35,021 nucleotides of DNA from Candidatus Gottesmanbacteria bacterium (GCA_016214885.1 JACRMP010000001.1:1-35021); one strand, 5' to 3'. Positions 16,076 through 22,054 are shown, counted from the first letter of the stretch. Translations and numbers: made by a program. Notes: generated by a model from the sequence alone, not told the origin.

Positions 16076-16747
16076 TTATGTTAAATGGGCAGATAGCAAA
16101 AACGAAATAACCACATGGATAAGTGAGGATTTAAGTGCCGGGGTGGCTTTGCCCGGGATTTCAGCAGTGAATGACCGCTTGCAGCGGTTTTCTTCATACA
16201 ACCATCGGCTGGAAAAGCCGGTTGTTTCCCCCGTTTTTTCAAATCCCAATGAAACATATCCTTTTTCGACATACAGGTTTAGGTGCTCATCGTCGACATC
16301 ATCAACGCCGGTATATAATTTCGCATCCGTTTTGTGGATAGCAGCACGGTACGCTACCAGTTCCTCATCGGTCATTTGTTCAGTGTCATACAGATAAAAG
16401 CCCATGGTCCGGTCAGGATCTTCATGGATATCAACACATAAATCAAACCGGTAATTACCAAGCAGCGACATAACGGCTTTTGCTTCAGGATCTGTTGAGT
16501 TTTTGGTAAACTGGCGGTTGATGTCATTGCTGTAGGCATTTTTTCTTGTCTTCGCTTTAACTGCACTTGGGCTTACCCGCGGGATGTAGAGAAAGGCAGG
16601 AAGGCTGGGTGCATGCTGGGTAAGATATGCCTCCAGGAGATTGCCGGATTCATATTCGTCGCCATGCATTCCGGAAAGTAAAAGAATACGCGGATCCTCA
16701 CCATGGGTGAAGTACGTAATCACATCTTGGTGTCTGTGTTCGTCCAT
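16076..16747 (-). CDS. succinylglutamate desuccinylase/aspartoacylase (M14-like) family protein
   Basis: A zinc carboxypeptidase-fold amidohydrolase. Zinc ligands are expected at His28 and Glu31 (GMHGDEYES) and the His of VDIHED; SNDINRQF is the substrate-arginine region, and a late Glu in TAEIPGK is the likely general base. At 223 residues it is shorter than typical AstE. The start codon is 2 nt after the encoded CCA of tRNA-Leu(TAA), so its mRNA may arise by tRNA 3' processing. It heads an operon with MGMT, DHFR-like, CYTH-like and CofE-like genes. Substrate unknown. Confidence 0.8.
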   Translation of the reverse strand: MDEHRHQDVITYFTHGEDPRILLLSGMHGDEYESGNLLEAYLTQHAPSLPAFLYIPRVSPSAVKAKTRKNAYSNDINRQFTKNSTDPEAKAVMSLLGNYRFDLCVDIHEDPDRTMGFYLYDTEQMTDEELVAYRAAIHKTDAKLYTGVDDVDDEHLNLYVEKGYVSLGFEKTGETTGFSSRWLYEENRCKRSFTAEIPGKATPALKSSLIHVVISFLLSAHLT

Positions 16748-16749
16748 CG

Positions 16750-16839
16750 TGGTGCCGAGGGCGGGGGTCGAACCCGCACGAAGTGTTTAGCTCCGCGGGC
16801 TCTTAAGGCCCGTGTGTCTGCCAATTCCACCACCTCGGC
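16750..16839 (-). tRNA. tRNA-Leu(TAA)
   Basis: A class II tRNA: acceptor GCCGAGG/CCTCGGC, anticodon stem CGGGC/GCCCG with loop CTTAAGA (anticodon TAA), a long variable arm, T-loop TTCGACC, discriminator A, encoded CCA. Its first seven bases plus TTA upstream are repeated 67 nt upstream, flanking a palindromic element. Confidence 0.94.
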
Positions 16840-16842
16840 TAA

Positions 16843-16899
16843 GTATTTAAGATTAGCCAACCGCCTCGCGTCGACCGCGTATTCGCGAGTCGAGGCGGG
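16843..16899 (-). mobile_element. minimal palindromic element at tRNA-Leu(TAA)
   Basis: On the minus strand the order is TTAGCCGAGG (16909-16900), a 39-nt palindromic block (16899-16861) with CCGCCTCG/CGAGGCGG ends, an 18-nt body (16860-16843), then TTAGCCGAGG again (16842-16833) as the start of the real tRNA. The 10-nt direct repeats include the whole 5' acceptor strand. The palindrome shares its first 18 nt and a 13-nt right arm exactly with the GIY-YIG-bearing element at 17998-18035. It looks like a non-autonomous version of that element. Confidence 0.6.
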
Positions 16900-16937
16900 C
16901 CTCGGCTAATAGTCATGTATTAAAATGTACAAGGTTA

Positions 16938-17960
16938 TTATACCGCATTTTCCGGGCGCATAGCCTTGGGAAGCGTACTACTAACTTTTTTGAGCTTTGC
17001 GATATAGAAGCCTTCCATAAGCTTGCTTGGATTAATACGTGCAGTAAGCTTGAGCGTCGGATCGTATGTTTTGCCGTCCCATGACGGCAAAATAGGATCA
17101 TCAAACGGCAACAAATCCGTCTGTATAGTCTCAAGCACAACATTCCCCTTTTCTTTTTTGAGGAGCCAGTCGATAATTTCTTCGTTTTCTTCCGGGCTTA
17201 AGGTGCATGTTGAATAGACGATGGTGCCCCCTGGCTTGGTGGCGCTTACTGCAGAGCGCAAAATCCAGCGCTGAAGGCGTGATAACTCGCGTACTTTTTT
17301 AACCGACCAGTCCTGGTAGCTTTTGGGGTCTGCAACGGAAAATCTACCTTCCATGCTGCAAGGAACATCAACAAGAGTTCTGTCATAGTATTCAGGACTT
17401 TTTTGCCAGAGCGCCCGGGCGTCTTCATGGGTGATGCGCGCAATGGTCGCTCCCTGCAGTTTGAGGTTTGCTTCCAGCCGGTAAATGCGAACACGGCTGG
17501 CATCATTTGCCGTGATTTGTCCTTTGTTTTCCATCATTGCCGCTATTTGCGTGGTTTTGCTTCCGGGAGCTGCCGCAATATCCAGCACCTTTTCACCCGG
17601 TCTGGGGTTGAGGACGAGCGGAGGGAGCATGCTCGATAAGCTTTGGACATACAACTGGCCTGCGTTATACGCTTCGGTCTCTGTGAGTTCGCGGAGGCTT
17701 TTGTTTTCTAAAATAAATGCATCGGGGTACCAATCAACATTTTTTATGTTAAATCCCTGCTTATTAAGCGATTCCCTGAGTGTTGCAGCAGTAGTTTTTA
17801 GTGTATTTACACGGAAAGTAGTCGGACGGTCAGAAGAGAATGCCGTCATTACCCTGTCAAAAGCGGCCGGCTCCAGTAGTTTTTTAAGCCGGTCAATAAA
17901 TTCTATTGGTAATACACTGGGAGCTGGAGAATCCATATTCTGATTGTACCTCTGCGCCAT
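16938..17960 (-). CDS. NOL1/NOP2/Sun (RsmB/RsmF-type) RNA m5C methyltransferase
   Basis: This is an S-adenosylmethionine-dependent RNA cytosine-5 methyltransferase, acting on rRNA or tRNA. The SAM-binding loop is LDIAAAPGSKT (127-136); the two family cysteines are Cys201 in VDVPCSMEGRF and Cys252 in YSTCTLSPEENEE. Length (340) is compact: there is no N-terminal NusB-like domain, so it is closer in layout to RsmF/NSUN-type proteins than to RsmB. The start may be M1 (17960) or M9 (MDSPAPSV). It is monocistronic and divergent from the GIY-YIG/tRNA-Leu locus. Confidence 0.87.
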   Translation of the reverse strand: MAQRYNQNMDSPAPSVLPIEFIDRLKKLLEPAAFDRVMTAFSSDRPTTFRVNTLKTTAATLRESLNKQGFNIKNVDWYPDAFILENKSLRELTETEAYNAGQLYVQSLSSMLPPLVLNPRPGEKVLDIAAAPGSKTTQIAAMMENKGQITANDASRVRIYRLEANLKLQGATIARITHEDARALWQKSPEYYDRTLVDVPCSMEGRFSVADPKSYQDWSVKKVRELSRLQRWILRSAVSATKPGGTIVYSTCTLSPEENEEIIDWLLKKEKGNVVLETIQTDLLPFDDPILPSWDGKTYDPTLKLTARINPSKLMEGFYIAKLKKVSSTLPKAMRPENAV

Positions 17961-17975
17961 ACCGCTTTACTATGG

Positions 17976-18044
17976 TATAATTTTTGATACGCCCAGACCC
18001 GCCTCGACTCGCGAAGCTCGTCGACGCGAGGCAGGTGGTGAAAC
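17976..18044 (+). repeat. tRNA-Leu(CAG) 5' end copy split by a palindromic element
   Basis: A TATAAT (17976-17981) is followed after 9 nt by GCCCAGA (17991-17997), a 38-nt palindromic element (17998-18035) and TGGTGAAAC (18036-18044). Joined, the flanks read GCCCAGATGGTGAAAC, the first 16 nt of the intact tRNA-Leu(CAG) at 18291-18306. The element starts CCCGCCTCGACTCGCGAA and ends GTCGACGCGAGGC plus AGG. Confidence 0.8.
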
Positions 18045-18302
18045 ATGTTTTTTGTATATATACTAGTCAGCACTAGATATTCAAAAACATACGTTGGAAT
18101 AACGGACAACTTGATCAGAAGGCTTAATGAACACAATAAGGGTCAACACATATATACAAAAAGATATATGCCCTGGAAAATATTGTTTTCAAACGAATTC
18201 GATACAAGGGTAACTGCGCGGAAGAAAGAGAAATACTTGAAAAGCGCTGCGGGGCGACGATGGATTAAGAAGGTGTTTTTTAGTACATTGCCCAGATGGT
18301 GA
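18045..18302 (+). CDS. small GIY-YIG nuclease, part of a tRNA-associated element
   Basis: This is a stand-alone GIY-YIG endonuclease domain of 85 residues: VYIL in place of GIY, then TYVGITDNLIRRLNEHN with the catalytic Arg region, and the KKEKYLKSAAGR helix bearing the expected Glu, as in UPF0213/YhbQ-like proteins. The start codon directly follows TGGTGAAAC, a fragment of the tRNA-Leu 5' end that may double as a ribosome-binding site. The stop codon TGA (18300-18302) lies inside the intact tRNA-Leu(CAG), overlapping its first 12 nt. The ORF is thus bracketed by tRNA 5' sequences, and transcription appears to come from the former tRNA promoter. It probably cleaves DNA to move or retain the element. 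Confidence 0.85.
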   Translation: MFFVYILVSTRYSKTYVGITDNLIRRLNEHNKGQHIYTKRYMPWKILFSNEFDTRVTARKKEKYLKSAAGRRWIKKVFFSTLPRW

Positions 18303-18379
18303 AACTGGTATACACGCTAGCTTCAGGAGCTAGTGACCTTAAATAAGTCGTGGAGGTTCGAGTCCTCTTCTGGGCACCA
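18291..18379 (+). tRNA. tRNA-Leu(CAG)
   Basis: A class II tRNA: acceptor GCCCAGA/TCTGGGC, anticodon stem CTAGC/GCTAG with loop TTCAGGA (anticodon CAG), a long variable arm, T-loop TTCGAGT, discriminator A, encoded CCA. It lacks an adjacent promoter; the nearest TATAAT is at 17976, upstream of the GIY-YIG gene, whose stop codon lies within this tRNA. Confidence 0.94.
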
Positions 18380-18483
18380 GCTATCGAAGACAGGTAACCT
18401 GGTAATAAAAACGCAGCTTCATAATTCCTCATTGTAAGTTTTCTCATAAAAAACAATTTGTCGGTGTGATAATGTATATGCAT

Positions 18484-18786
18484 ATGATACAAATTCACTC
18501 TAATTCCTTAGGAAACAAACGTTTTCATGCGATTTTACCCATCGTGGTATTTATTTTTGGGATAGCGTTTATCGGACTTATGTTTGTTGCATTATCCGGG
18601 CCACTCTATAGCGCACCAAAGGCATCCGGACCTACTTCATGTCCTGCAGGTATGAAAATTAAAACATTTGCCAACCGGAAATGTACTACTAACAAAAAGG
18701 GACAGCGTACATGCAAAACTACTCAAGATACTACCTGCGTAGTGAATCAATTTTACAATCCGAATAAAACATTGCAGAATCAGTAA
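18484..18786 (+). CDS. small single-pass membrane protein with Cys-rich outer part, unknown
   Basis: I do not recognise this protein. About 20 polar residues are followed by one membrane helix (ILPIVVFIFGIAFIGLMFVAL) and a roughly 60-residue Lys/Thr-rich tail with four cysteines (SCPAG, RKCTT, RTCKT, TTCVV), which could form two disulfides outside the cell. The ORF-track start at 18466 is a GTG; in-frame ATGs at 18472, 18478 and 18484 are more likely, and I use the last because a GATAAT hexamer (18468-18473) could be the -10 box. It stands alone between tRNA-Leu(CAG) and the converging tRNA-Leu(GAG). Confidence 0.55.
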   Translation: MIQIHSNSLGNKRFHAILPIVVFIFGIAFIGLMFVALSGPLYSAPKASGPTSCPAGMKIKTFANRKCTTNKKGQRTCKTTQDTTCVVNQFYNPNKTLQNQ

Positions 18787-18832
18787 TGAGCGGGAAACCT
18801 CCGGGGAAATGCGTGTTCACATAAAGCGAGTG

Positions 18833-18914
18833 TGCGGACGAGAGGACTTGAACCTCCAAGCCTTACGGCACAGCCTCCTCAAGACTGCGTGTCTACCAGT
18901 TTCACCACGTCCGC
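18833..18914 (-). tRNA. tRNA-Leu(GAG)
   Basis: A class II tRNA: acceptor GCGGACG/CGTCCGC, anticodon stem CAGTC/GGCTG with loop TTGAGGA (anticodon GAG), T-loop TTCAAGT, discriminator A, no encoded CCA. The promoter is TTCACC-N17-TATAAT with the -10 at 18929-18934. Confidence 0.92.
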
Positions 18915-18964
18915 GAAAACAGGACTTAATTATAGCATCAAATCAGGAAGAGGTGAACGCGTGG

Positions 18965-19423
18965 TTATGAGGCTAAGGATTTTCCTAAACCGGCGGCCCA
19001 GGTTTTTACATTGTCTTCATTTTCCCGCAGCGAGTAGTAGCGGTCGACGCGGAGCGAGGTAACTATGGGAGTAACCGATATTTTTTTGAGCATTTCTTCC
19101 ATAATGTCGATTGCTCCGCAGTAGTGCGGGTACGATGTGTCTCCCAGTCCCATAAGGGCGACTTTCTTGTCTTTCAAATCCTCCGAAGTCACCGTTTCGA
19201 GAAATTTGCGGACTTCCGGCAGAGGTTGGCCGTCTTTGCCCTGATCTTCCCAGCTCGGAGATGCGACAATAAGTGCGCCGTATGATGCTAATTTTTCCCG
19301 TGATGCTTCTTCGACACCAATAACATCCACTTCATGTCCTGCTGTGCGCAGTTCGGCAGCGGCAAGTTCCGCGGCAGTCATGGTGGATCCTGACAACGTT
19401 CCGTAGACAAGGAGGCATTTCAT
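18965..19423 (-). CDS. flavodoxin
   Basis: A small FMN-binding electron carrier. The phosphate-binding loop is GTLSGSTMTAAE (8-19); the flavin-contacting loops are SPSWEDQGKDGQPLP and GLGDTSYPHYCGAID, the latter typical of flavodoxins. Length (152) is normal. It is transcribed alone from a promoter with TTCACA-N16-TATAAT (19435-19462), which predicts a leader of only a few nucleotides. Its redox partner is not visible in this window. Confidence 0.9.
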   Translation of the reverse strand: MKCLLVYGTLSGSTMTAAELAAAELRTAGHEVDVIGVEEASREKLASYGALIVASPSWEDQGKDGQPLPEVRKFLETVTSEDLKDKKVALMGLGDTSYPHYCGAIDIMEEMLKKISVTPIVTSLRVDRYYSLRENEDNVKTWAAGLGKSLAS

Positions 19424-19434
19424 ATCTGTTATCT

Positions 19435-19462
19435 ATTATACATTAGTGCAACGAGTTGTGAA
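19435..19462 (-). promoter_or_regulatory. flavodoxin promoter
   Basis: TTCACA (19457-19462), a 16-nt spacer and TATAAT (19435-19440) lie 11 nt upstream of the ATG at 19423. The -35 overlaps the 3' end of the ATP-grasp gene. The mRNA should be nearly leaderless. Confidence 0.65.
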
Positions 19463-20483
19463 CAATCTGCACCACAAAATCATCGAGTGTCATGCCGTGT
19501 GCCTTGATACTTGCCGTCATGGCGTCACGCGGATCCGGGTCAAAGCCTGCGTTGGCATTGGCTTCCAGGAAATACCACATATTGTCTTTGGTATTAAAGC
19601 GCAAATCAAAACGGGCGTAGTCGCGTAATCCCAGCGCATAAAAGGCGCGGATGGAGTCTTTCCGGATACCCGTGTCTATCCCCGATTTAAGTTCCTTGGG
19701 AGGGGCGACAAAGTGACAGCTCTGGTAGGCTGCTGTATTCTTTGTCCATTTTTCGTCAAAGCCATAGATGTTCCATTTATTTTTCCCTTTGCTGCGGAAT
19801 GCGATTTCGGCTATAGGCAGTGCGTAGGTTTTCGTTGGTGTTTCCAGCACTGTTACCTGGAGTTCTTTGCCTGCGATAAATTCTTCTGCAAGGAGCGCCT
19901 GCTTGTGGTCAACCCGCATACGCTGGATTATTTTTTTAAATTGTTCATAGGTGGTGGCGATGGATTTATTGGTGATACCGATACTGCAGTGCTCGAACGC
20001 CGGTTTAACGATGATAGGAAACTTGCCCGGCAATAATTTCCGGCTTATGCGGTCATGGAGCCGGATAACCGTGTATTTGGGGGTTGGCAGTGAGTTTTTT
20101 TCGAACAGCCTTTTGGTGCGAAGTTTGTTATTGGATATTTGTATCGCTTTAAAAGAAGAACCGGAATAAGGTATATGCAGGCGGCTAAGAATTTTTGCGA
20201 TTTCTACTTCCATTTTTTTACTATCGACAAGGTTGAAAACAAAATCAGCTTTCAGATTTTTTAGTTCGGATAAATCATCCGGCTTAACTTTGATAATCTG
20301 CACCCTATATCCCCGTTTCTGAAAAAGCGTTTTCATGTAGCGCACAATATCATCTGTCTGATTATCGACCAATGCATGTTCGGCGCTGAAATATGCGTCA
20401 GTTATTTCTTTGGGGACGTAATGATACAGGATCGCAATTGTCCTGGTTTTTTTGGCGCGGATTATTTTCTTTTTTTGTTTCAT
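19443..20483 (-). CDS. ATP-grasp ligase, D-Ala-D-Ala ligase-like
   Basis: ATP-grasp ligases of this type join amino acids using ATP; the closest known group is the D-alanine-D-alanine ligase of peptidoglycan synthesis. Motifs are FPIIVKPAFEHCSIGI (ATP-grasp lysine and glycine/serine loop), ALLAEEFIAGKELQV, and YARFDLRF...YFLEANANAGFDP for magnesium ligands. The usual Ddl substrate loop is divergent, so the true substrate is uncertain. The track start (20648) overlaps tRNA-Val(TAC) on the other strand; I use ATG 20481-20483 (MKQKKKIIRA), giving 346 residues. A candidate TTGTGG-N16-TATAAA promoter lies about 35 nt upstream. No Shine-Dalgarno is seen. Confidence 0.78.
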   Translation of the reverse strand: MKQKKKIIRAKKTRTIAILYHYVPKEITDAYFSAEHALVDNQTDDIVRYMKTLFQKRGYRVQIIKVKPDDLSELKNLKADFVFNLVDSKKMEVEIAKILSRLHIPYSGSSFKAIQISNNKLRTKRLFEKNSLPTPKYTVIRLHDRISRKLLPGKFPIIVKPAFEHCSIGITNKSIATTYEQFKKIIQRMRVDHKQALLAEEFIAGKELQVTVLETPTKTYALPIAEIAFRSKGKNKWNIYGFDEKWTKNTAAYQSCHFVAPPKELKSGIDTGIRKDSIRAFYALGLRDYARFDLRFNTKDNMWYFLEANANAGFDPDPRDAMTASIKAHGMTLDDFVVQIVHNSLH

Positions 20484-20530
20484 ACGATCATGTATAACAA
20501 CAACAAATTTTATATGATTTGTCAAATATA

Positions 20531-20545
20531 CCACAACCATTGTGG
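20531..20545. promoter_or_regulatory. inverted repeat between divergent promoters
   Basis: CCACAA-CCA-TTGTGG is a perfect 6-bp inverted repeat between the ATP-grasp gene (minus) and tRNA-Val(TAC) (plus). TTGTGG serves as a -35-like hexamer in each direction, so the palindrome may simply be two back-to-back promoters or a shared operator. Confidence 0.35.
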
Positions 20546-20581
20546 CATCATACGCATATTTGCTAAAATAGCTGTATTGAG

Positions 20582-20654
20582 GGACGATTAGCTCAACGGC
20601 TAGAGCACTTCGTTTACATCGAAGGGGTTGGGGGTTCGAATCCCTCATCGTCCA
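20582..20654 (+). tRNA. tRNA-Val(TAC)
   Basis: Acceptor GGACGAT/ATCGTCC, anticodon stem CTTCG/CGAAG with loop TTTACAT (anticodon TAC), T-loop TTCGAAT, discriminator A, no encoded CCA. A TAAAAT box is at 20564-20569. It is first of four tRNAs on this strand. Confidence 0.93.
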
Positions 20655-20689
20655 CAGATGGGGAAAACTCTCGGTTTTGCCCCAAAAGA
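20655..20689 (+). ncRNA. truncated tRNA leader, copy E (hairpin only)
   Basis: The 35 nt between tRNA-Val and tRNA-Phe contain the 3' hairpin of the leader family (GGGG-AAAAC/GTTTT-G-CCCC around a TCTCG loop) but lack the first stem and the GGAA segment. It matches the end of copies C and D closely. Confidence 0.5.
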
Positions 20690-20762
20690 GCAGAGGTAGC
20701 CAAGGTGGTCAAGGCGCCTGTCTGAAAAACAGGTTATGCGTGTTCGACTCACGCCCTCTGCA
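20690..20762 (+). tRNA. tRNA-Phe(GAA)
   Basis: Acceptor GCAGAGG/CCTCTGC, anticodon stem CCTGT/ACAGG with loop CTGAAAA (anticodon GAA), T-stem GCGTG/CACGC with loop TTCGACT, discriminator A, no encoded CCA. The D-arm (GCCAAGGTGGTCAAGGC) has a short stem and a long loop, unusual for tRNA-Phe. Confidence 0.88.
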
Positions 20763-20814
20763 CAAAGAGGTTCCTATTAGATGTAGACGGAGCTTATGAA
20801 TAAGCTATAATACC

Positions 20815-20904
20815 GTCGCAAGGGTGTGCGTCATGTCGAGACCCCTTGCGACACTCTGGTAGGAAGGGAGGTTGGAAGGGAAACGTAGTTTCCCCGTCCA
20901 TGAA
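20815..20904 (+). ncRNA. structured tRNA leader, copy B (before tRNA-Gly)
   Basis: The 90 nt begin 3 nt after TATAAT (20806-20811) and end at the first base of tRNA-Gly. The first stem is perfect, GTCGCAAGGG/CCCTTGCGAC, with an 18-nt loop; then come GGTAGGAAGGGAGGTTGG, the GGGAAAC/GTTTCCC hairpin and CCATGAA. It is closest to copy A. The promoter spacer carries an AGCTTAT-GA-ATAAGCT palindrome (20791-20806). The stretch 20763-20790 has nothing else I can support. Confidence 0.72.
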
Positions 20905-20976
20905 GCGGCGTTAGTTCACCGGTAGAATGTCTCCTTGCCAAGGAGAAGGTAACGGGTTCAATTCCCGTACGCCGCT
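20905..20976 (+). tRNA. tRNA-Gly(GCC)
   Basis: Acceptor GCGGCGT/ACGCCGC, anticodon stem TCTCC/GGAGA with loop TTGCCAA (anticodon GCC), T-loop TTCAATT, discriminator U, no encoded CCA. It is preceded directly by leader copy B. Confidence 0.93.
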
Positions 20977-21018
20977 CAGATAATGAAGAAATAGTGTGAA
21001 TAAATAAGGTATAATATT

Positions 21019-21106
21019 GTCGCGCAGGTGTGAGCTACGATCTATTCCCTTCGCGACTCTTTGTAGGAAAAGCGTTGGGGAAAAACCCTCGGTTTTGCCC
21101 CATGAA
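21019..21106 (+). ncRNA. structured tRNA leader, copy C (before tRNA-Gln)
   Basis: The 88 nt begin 3 nt after TATAAT (21010-21015) and end at tRNA-Gln. The first stem is GTCGCG-C-AGG/CCT-T-CGCGAC (one mismatch) with a 19-nt loop containing TGTG and CGATCT; then come GTAGGAAAAGCGTTGG, the GGGG-AAAAC/GTTTT-CCCC hairpin and CCATGAA. Confidence 0.72.
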
Positions 21107-21178
21107 TGCGGGGTCGTTCAATGGTAGGACACCTGCCTTTGGAGCAGGGTACTCTTGGTTCGAATCCAAGCCCCGCAG
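21107..21178 (+). tRNA. tRNA-Gln(TTG)
   Basis: Acceptor TGCGGGG/CCCCGCA, anticodon stem CCTGC/GCAGG with loop CTTTGGA (anticodon TTG), T-loop TTCGAAT, discriminator G, no encoded CCA. It is last of the four plus-strand tRNAs and is followed by a terminator. Confidence 0.93.
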
Positions 21179-21191
21179 CATATATAAAAAT

Positions 21192-21211
21192 TGCCCGTTA
21201 GGGCATTTTTT
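21192..21211 (+). terminator. intrinsic terminator after the tRNA array
   Basis: TGCCC-GTTA-GGGCA is followed by six T residues, 13 nt after tRNA-Gln. A/T-rich flanks (TATATAAAAA/TTTTTTGTATATA) extend the stem, so it may work in both directions. Confidence 0.82.
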
Positions 21212-21457
21212 GTATATACGGGTTTAGGACGAGAACCAATCCGCCCGATGGCGGATGGTTCGGGAGTAACAAGCCACTATCAAACCAACGAGTGGTCACT
21301 CATGGAGTACCGCTAAAGAGGGACGAACATCACCAAGCCCTGTCAGAAGCAAGCAGTCATTTTCCAAGCACCTTACACATAATTAACTCATTATCTTTTC
21401 TCGTCTCACTTCATTTTTTGGGTTGCAATTCATTGTGATTTATATTACTAATTATGT
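21212..21457. other. non-coding stretch with strong hairpins, possible transposon remnant
   Basis: There is no gene here. A 12-bp hairpin with one bulge (GAACC-A-ATCCGCC with GGCGGATGGTTC, 21233-21261) is followed by a GAGTG-GT-CACTC palindrome and other short inverted repeats up to about 21360, then an A/T-rich tail containing the promoter region of the next gene. The hairpin-rich block resembles the end of an IS200/IS605-type element, but no transposase sequence is recognisable. Confidence 0.35.
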
Positions 21458-22054
21458 ATGAGAAAACTTATCGTACTTAGTTTCGTATCTCTTGATGGCG
21501 TGATGCAGGGGCCCGGAGGCCCAACAGAAGATACAAGCGGAAATTTCACCCATGGCGGGTGGGTTACCCCCTACTTTGATGAATTTGCTGGCAAGATAAT
21601 GAGTGAGCAGATGAAAGGGCCTGCAGAATTTCTCCTTGGACGCAGGACTTTTGAGATATTCGCTTCCTACTGGCCAACCCATGCTGCAGACTGGCCTGAT
21701 ATAAATACTGCTACCAAGTATGTGGTATCCAATACCATGACGGAGCACGAGTGGAAGCCATCCGTATTTATTAAAGGCGATGTCGCAACCCAAATCAAAA
21801 AAATTAAAGAATCACCGGGTCCTGATTTACAGGTGCATGGCAGCGGTAATCTCATTCAGACACTTTTGAAACATGATCTTGTCGATGAGCTGTGGCTTAA
21901 AATTTTTCCGGTGACACTTGGTAGTGGTAAACGGTTGTTTGACAACGGCACCATTCCCGCTGCCTATACCCTCATAGCATCATCAGTGTCTCCTTTGGGG
22001 GTTATTTTCGCATCTTATAAACGCGCCGGCGAGTTAAAGACCGGATCGTTTTAA
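21458..22054 (+). CDS. dihydrofolate reductase family protein (YwjB/YyaP type)
   Basis: A DHFR-fold protein of the RibD_C superfamily, of the type common in soil bacteria. Motifs are the N-terminal LIVLSFVSLDGVMQGPGG, LLGRRTFEIFASYWP and GSGNLIQTLLKHDLVDELWLKIFPVTLGSGKRLF. Length (198) is typical. The cellular substrate is unknown; these proteins are not the main folate-pathway DHFR in well-studied hosts. It differs strongly from the RibD_C-like gene at 15214. Its position alone, on the opposite strand to its neighbours and beside a possible transposon remnant, suggests acquisition by transfer. Confidence 0.86.
   Translation: MRKLIVLSFVSLDGVMQGPGGPTEDTSGNFTHGGWVTPYFDEFAGKIMSEQMKGPAEFLLGRRTFEIFASYWPTHAADWPDINTATKYVVSNTMTEHEWKPSVFIKGDVATQIKKIKESPGPDLQVHGSGNLIQTLLKHDLVDELWLKIFPVTLGSGKRLFDNGTIPAAYTLIASSVSPLGVIFASYKRAGELKTGSF

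Noticed and set aside
19443-20648. 401-residue version of the ATP-grasp protein
   Set aside because: The extra N-terminus overlaps tRNA-Val on the opposite strand and reads like translated tRNA antisense; the start at 20483 is preferred.
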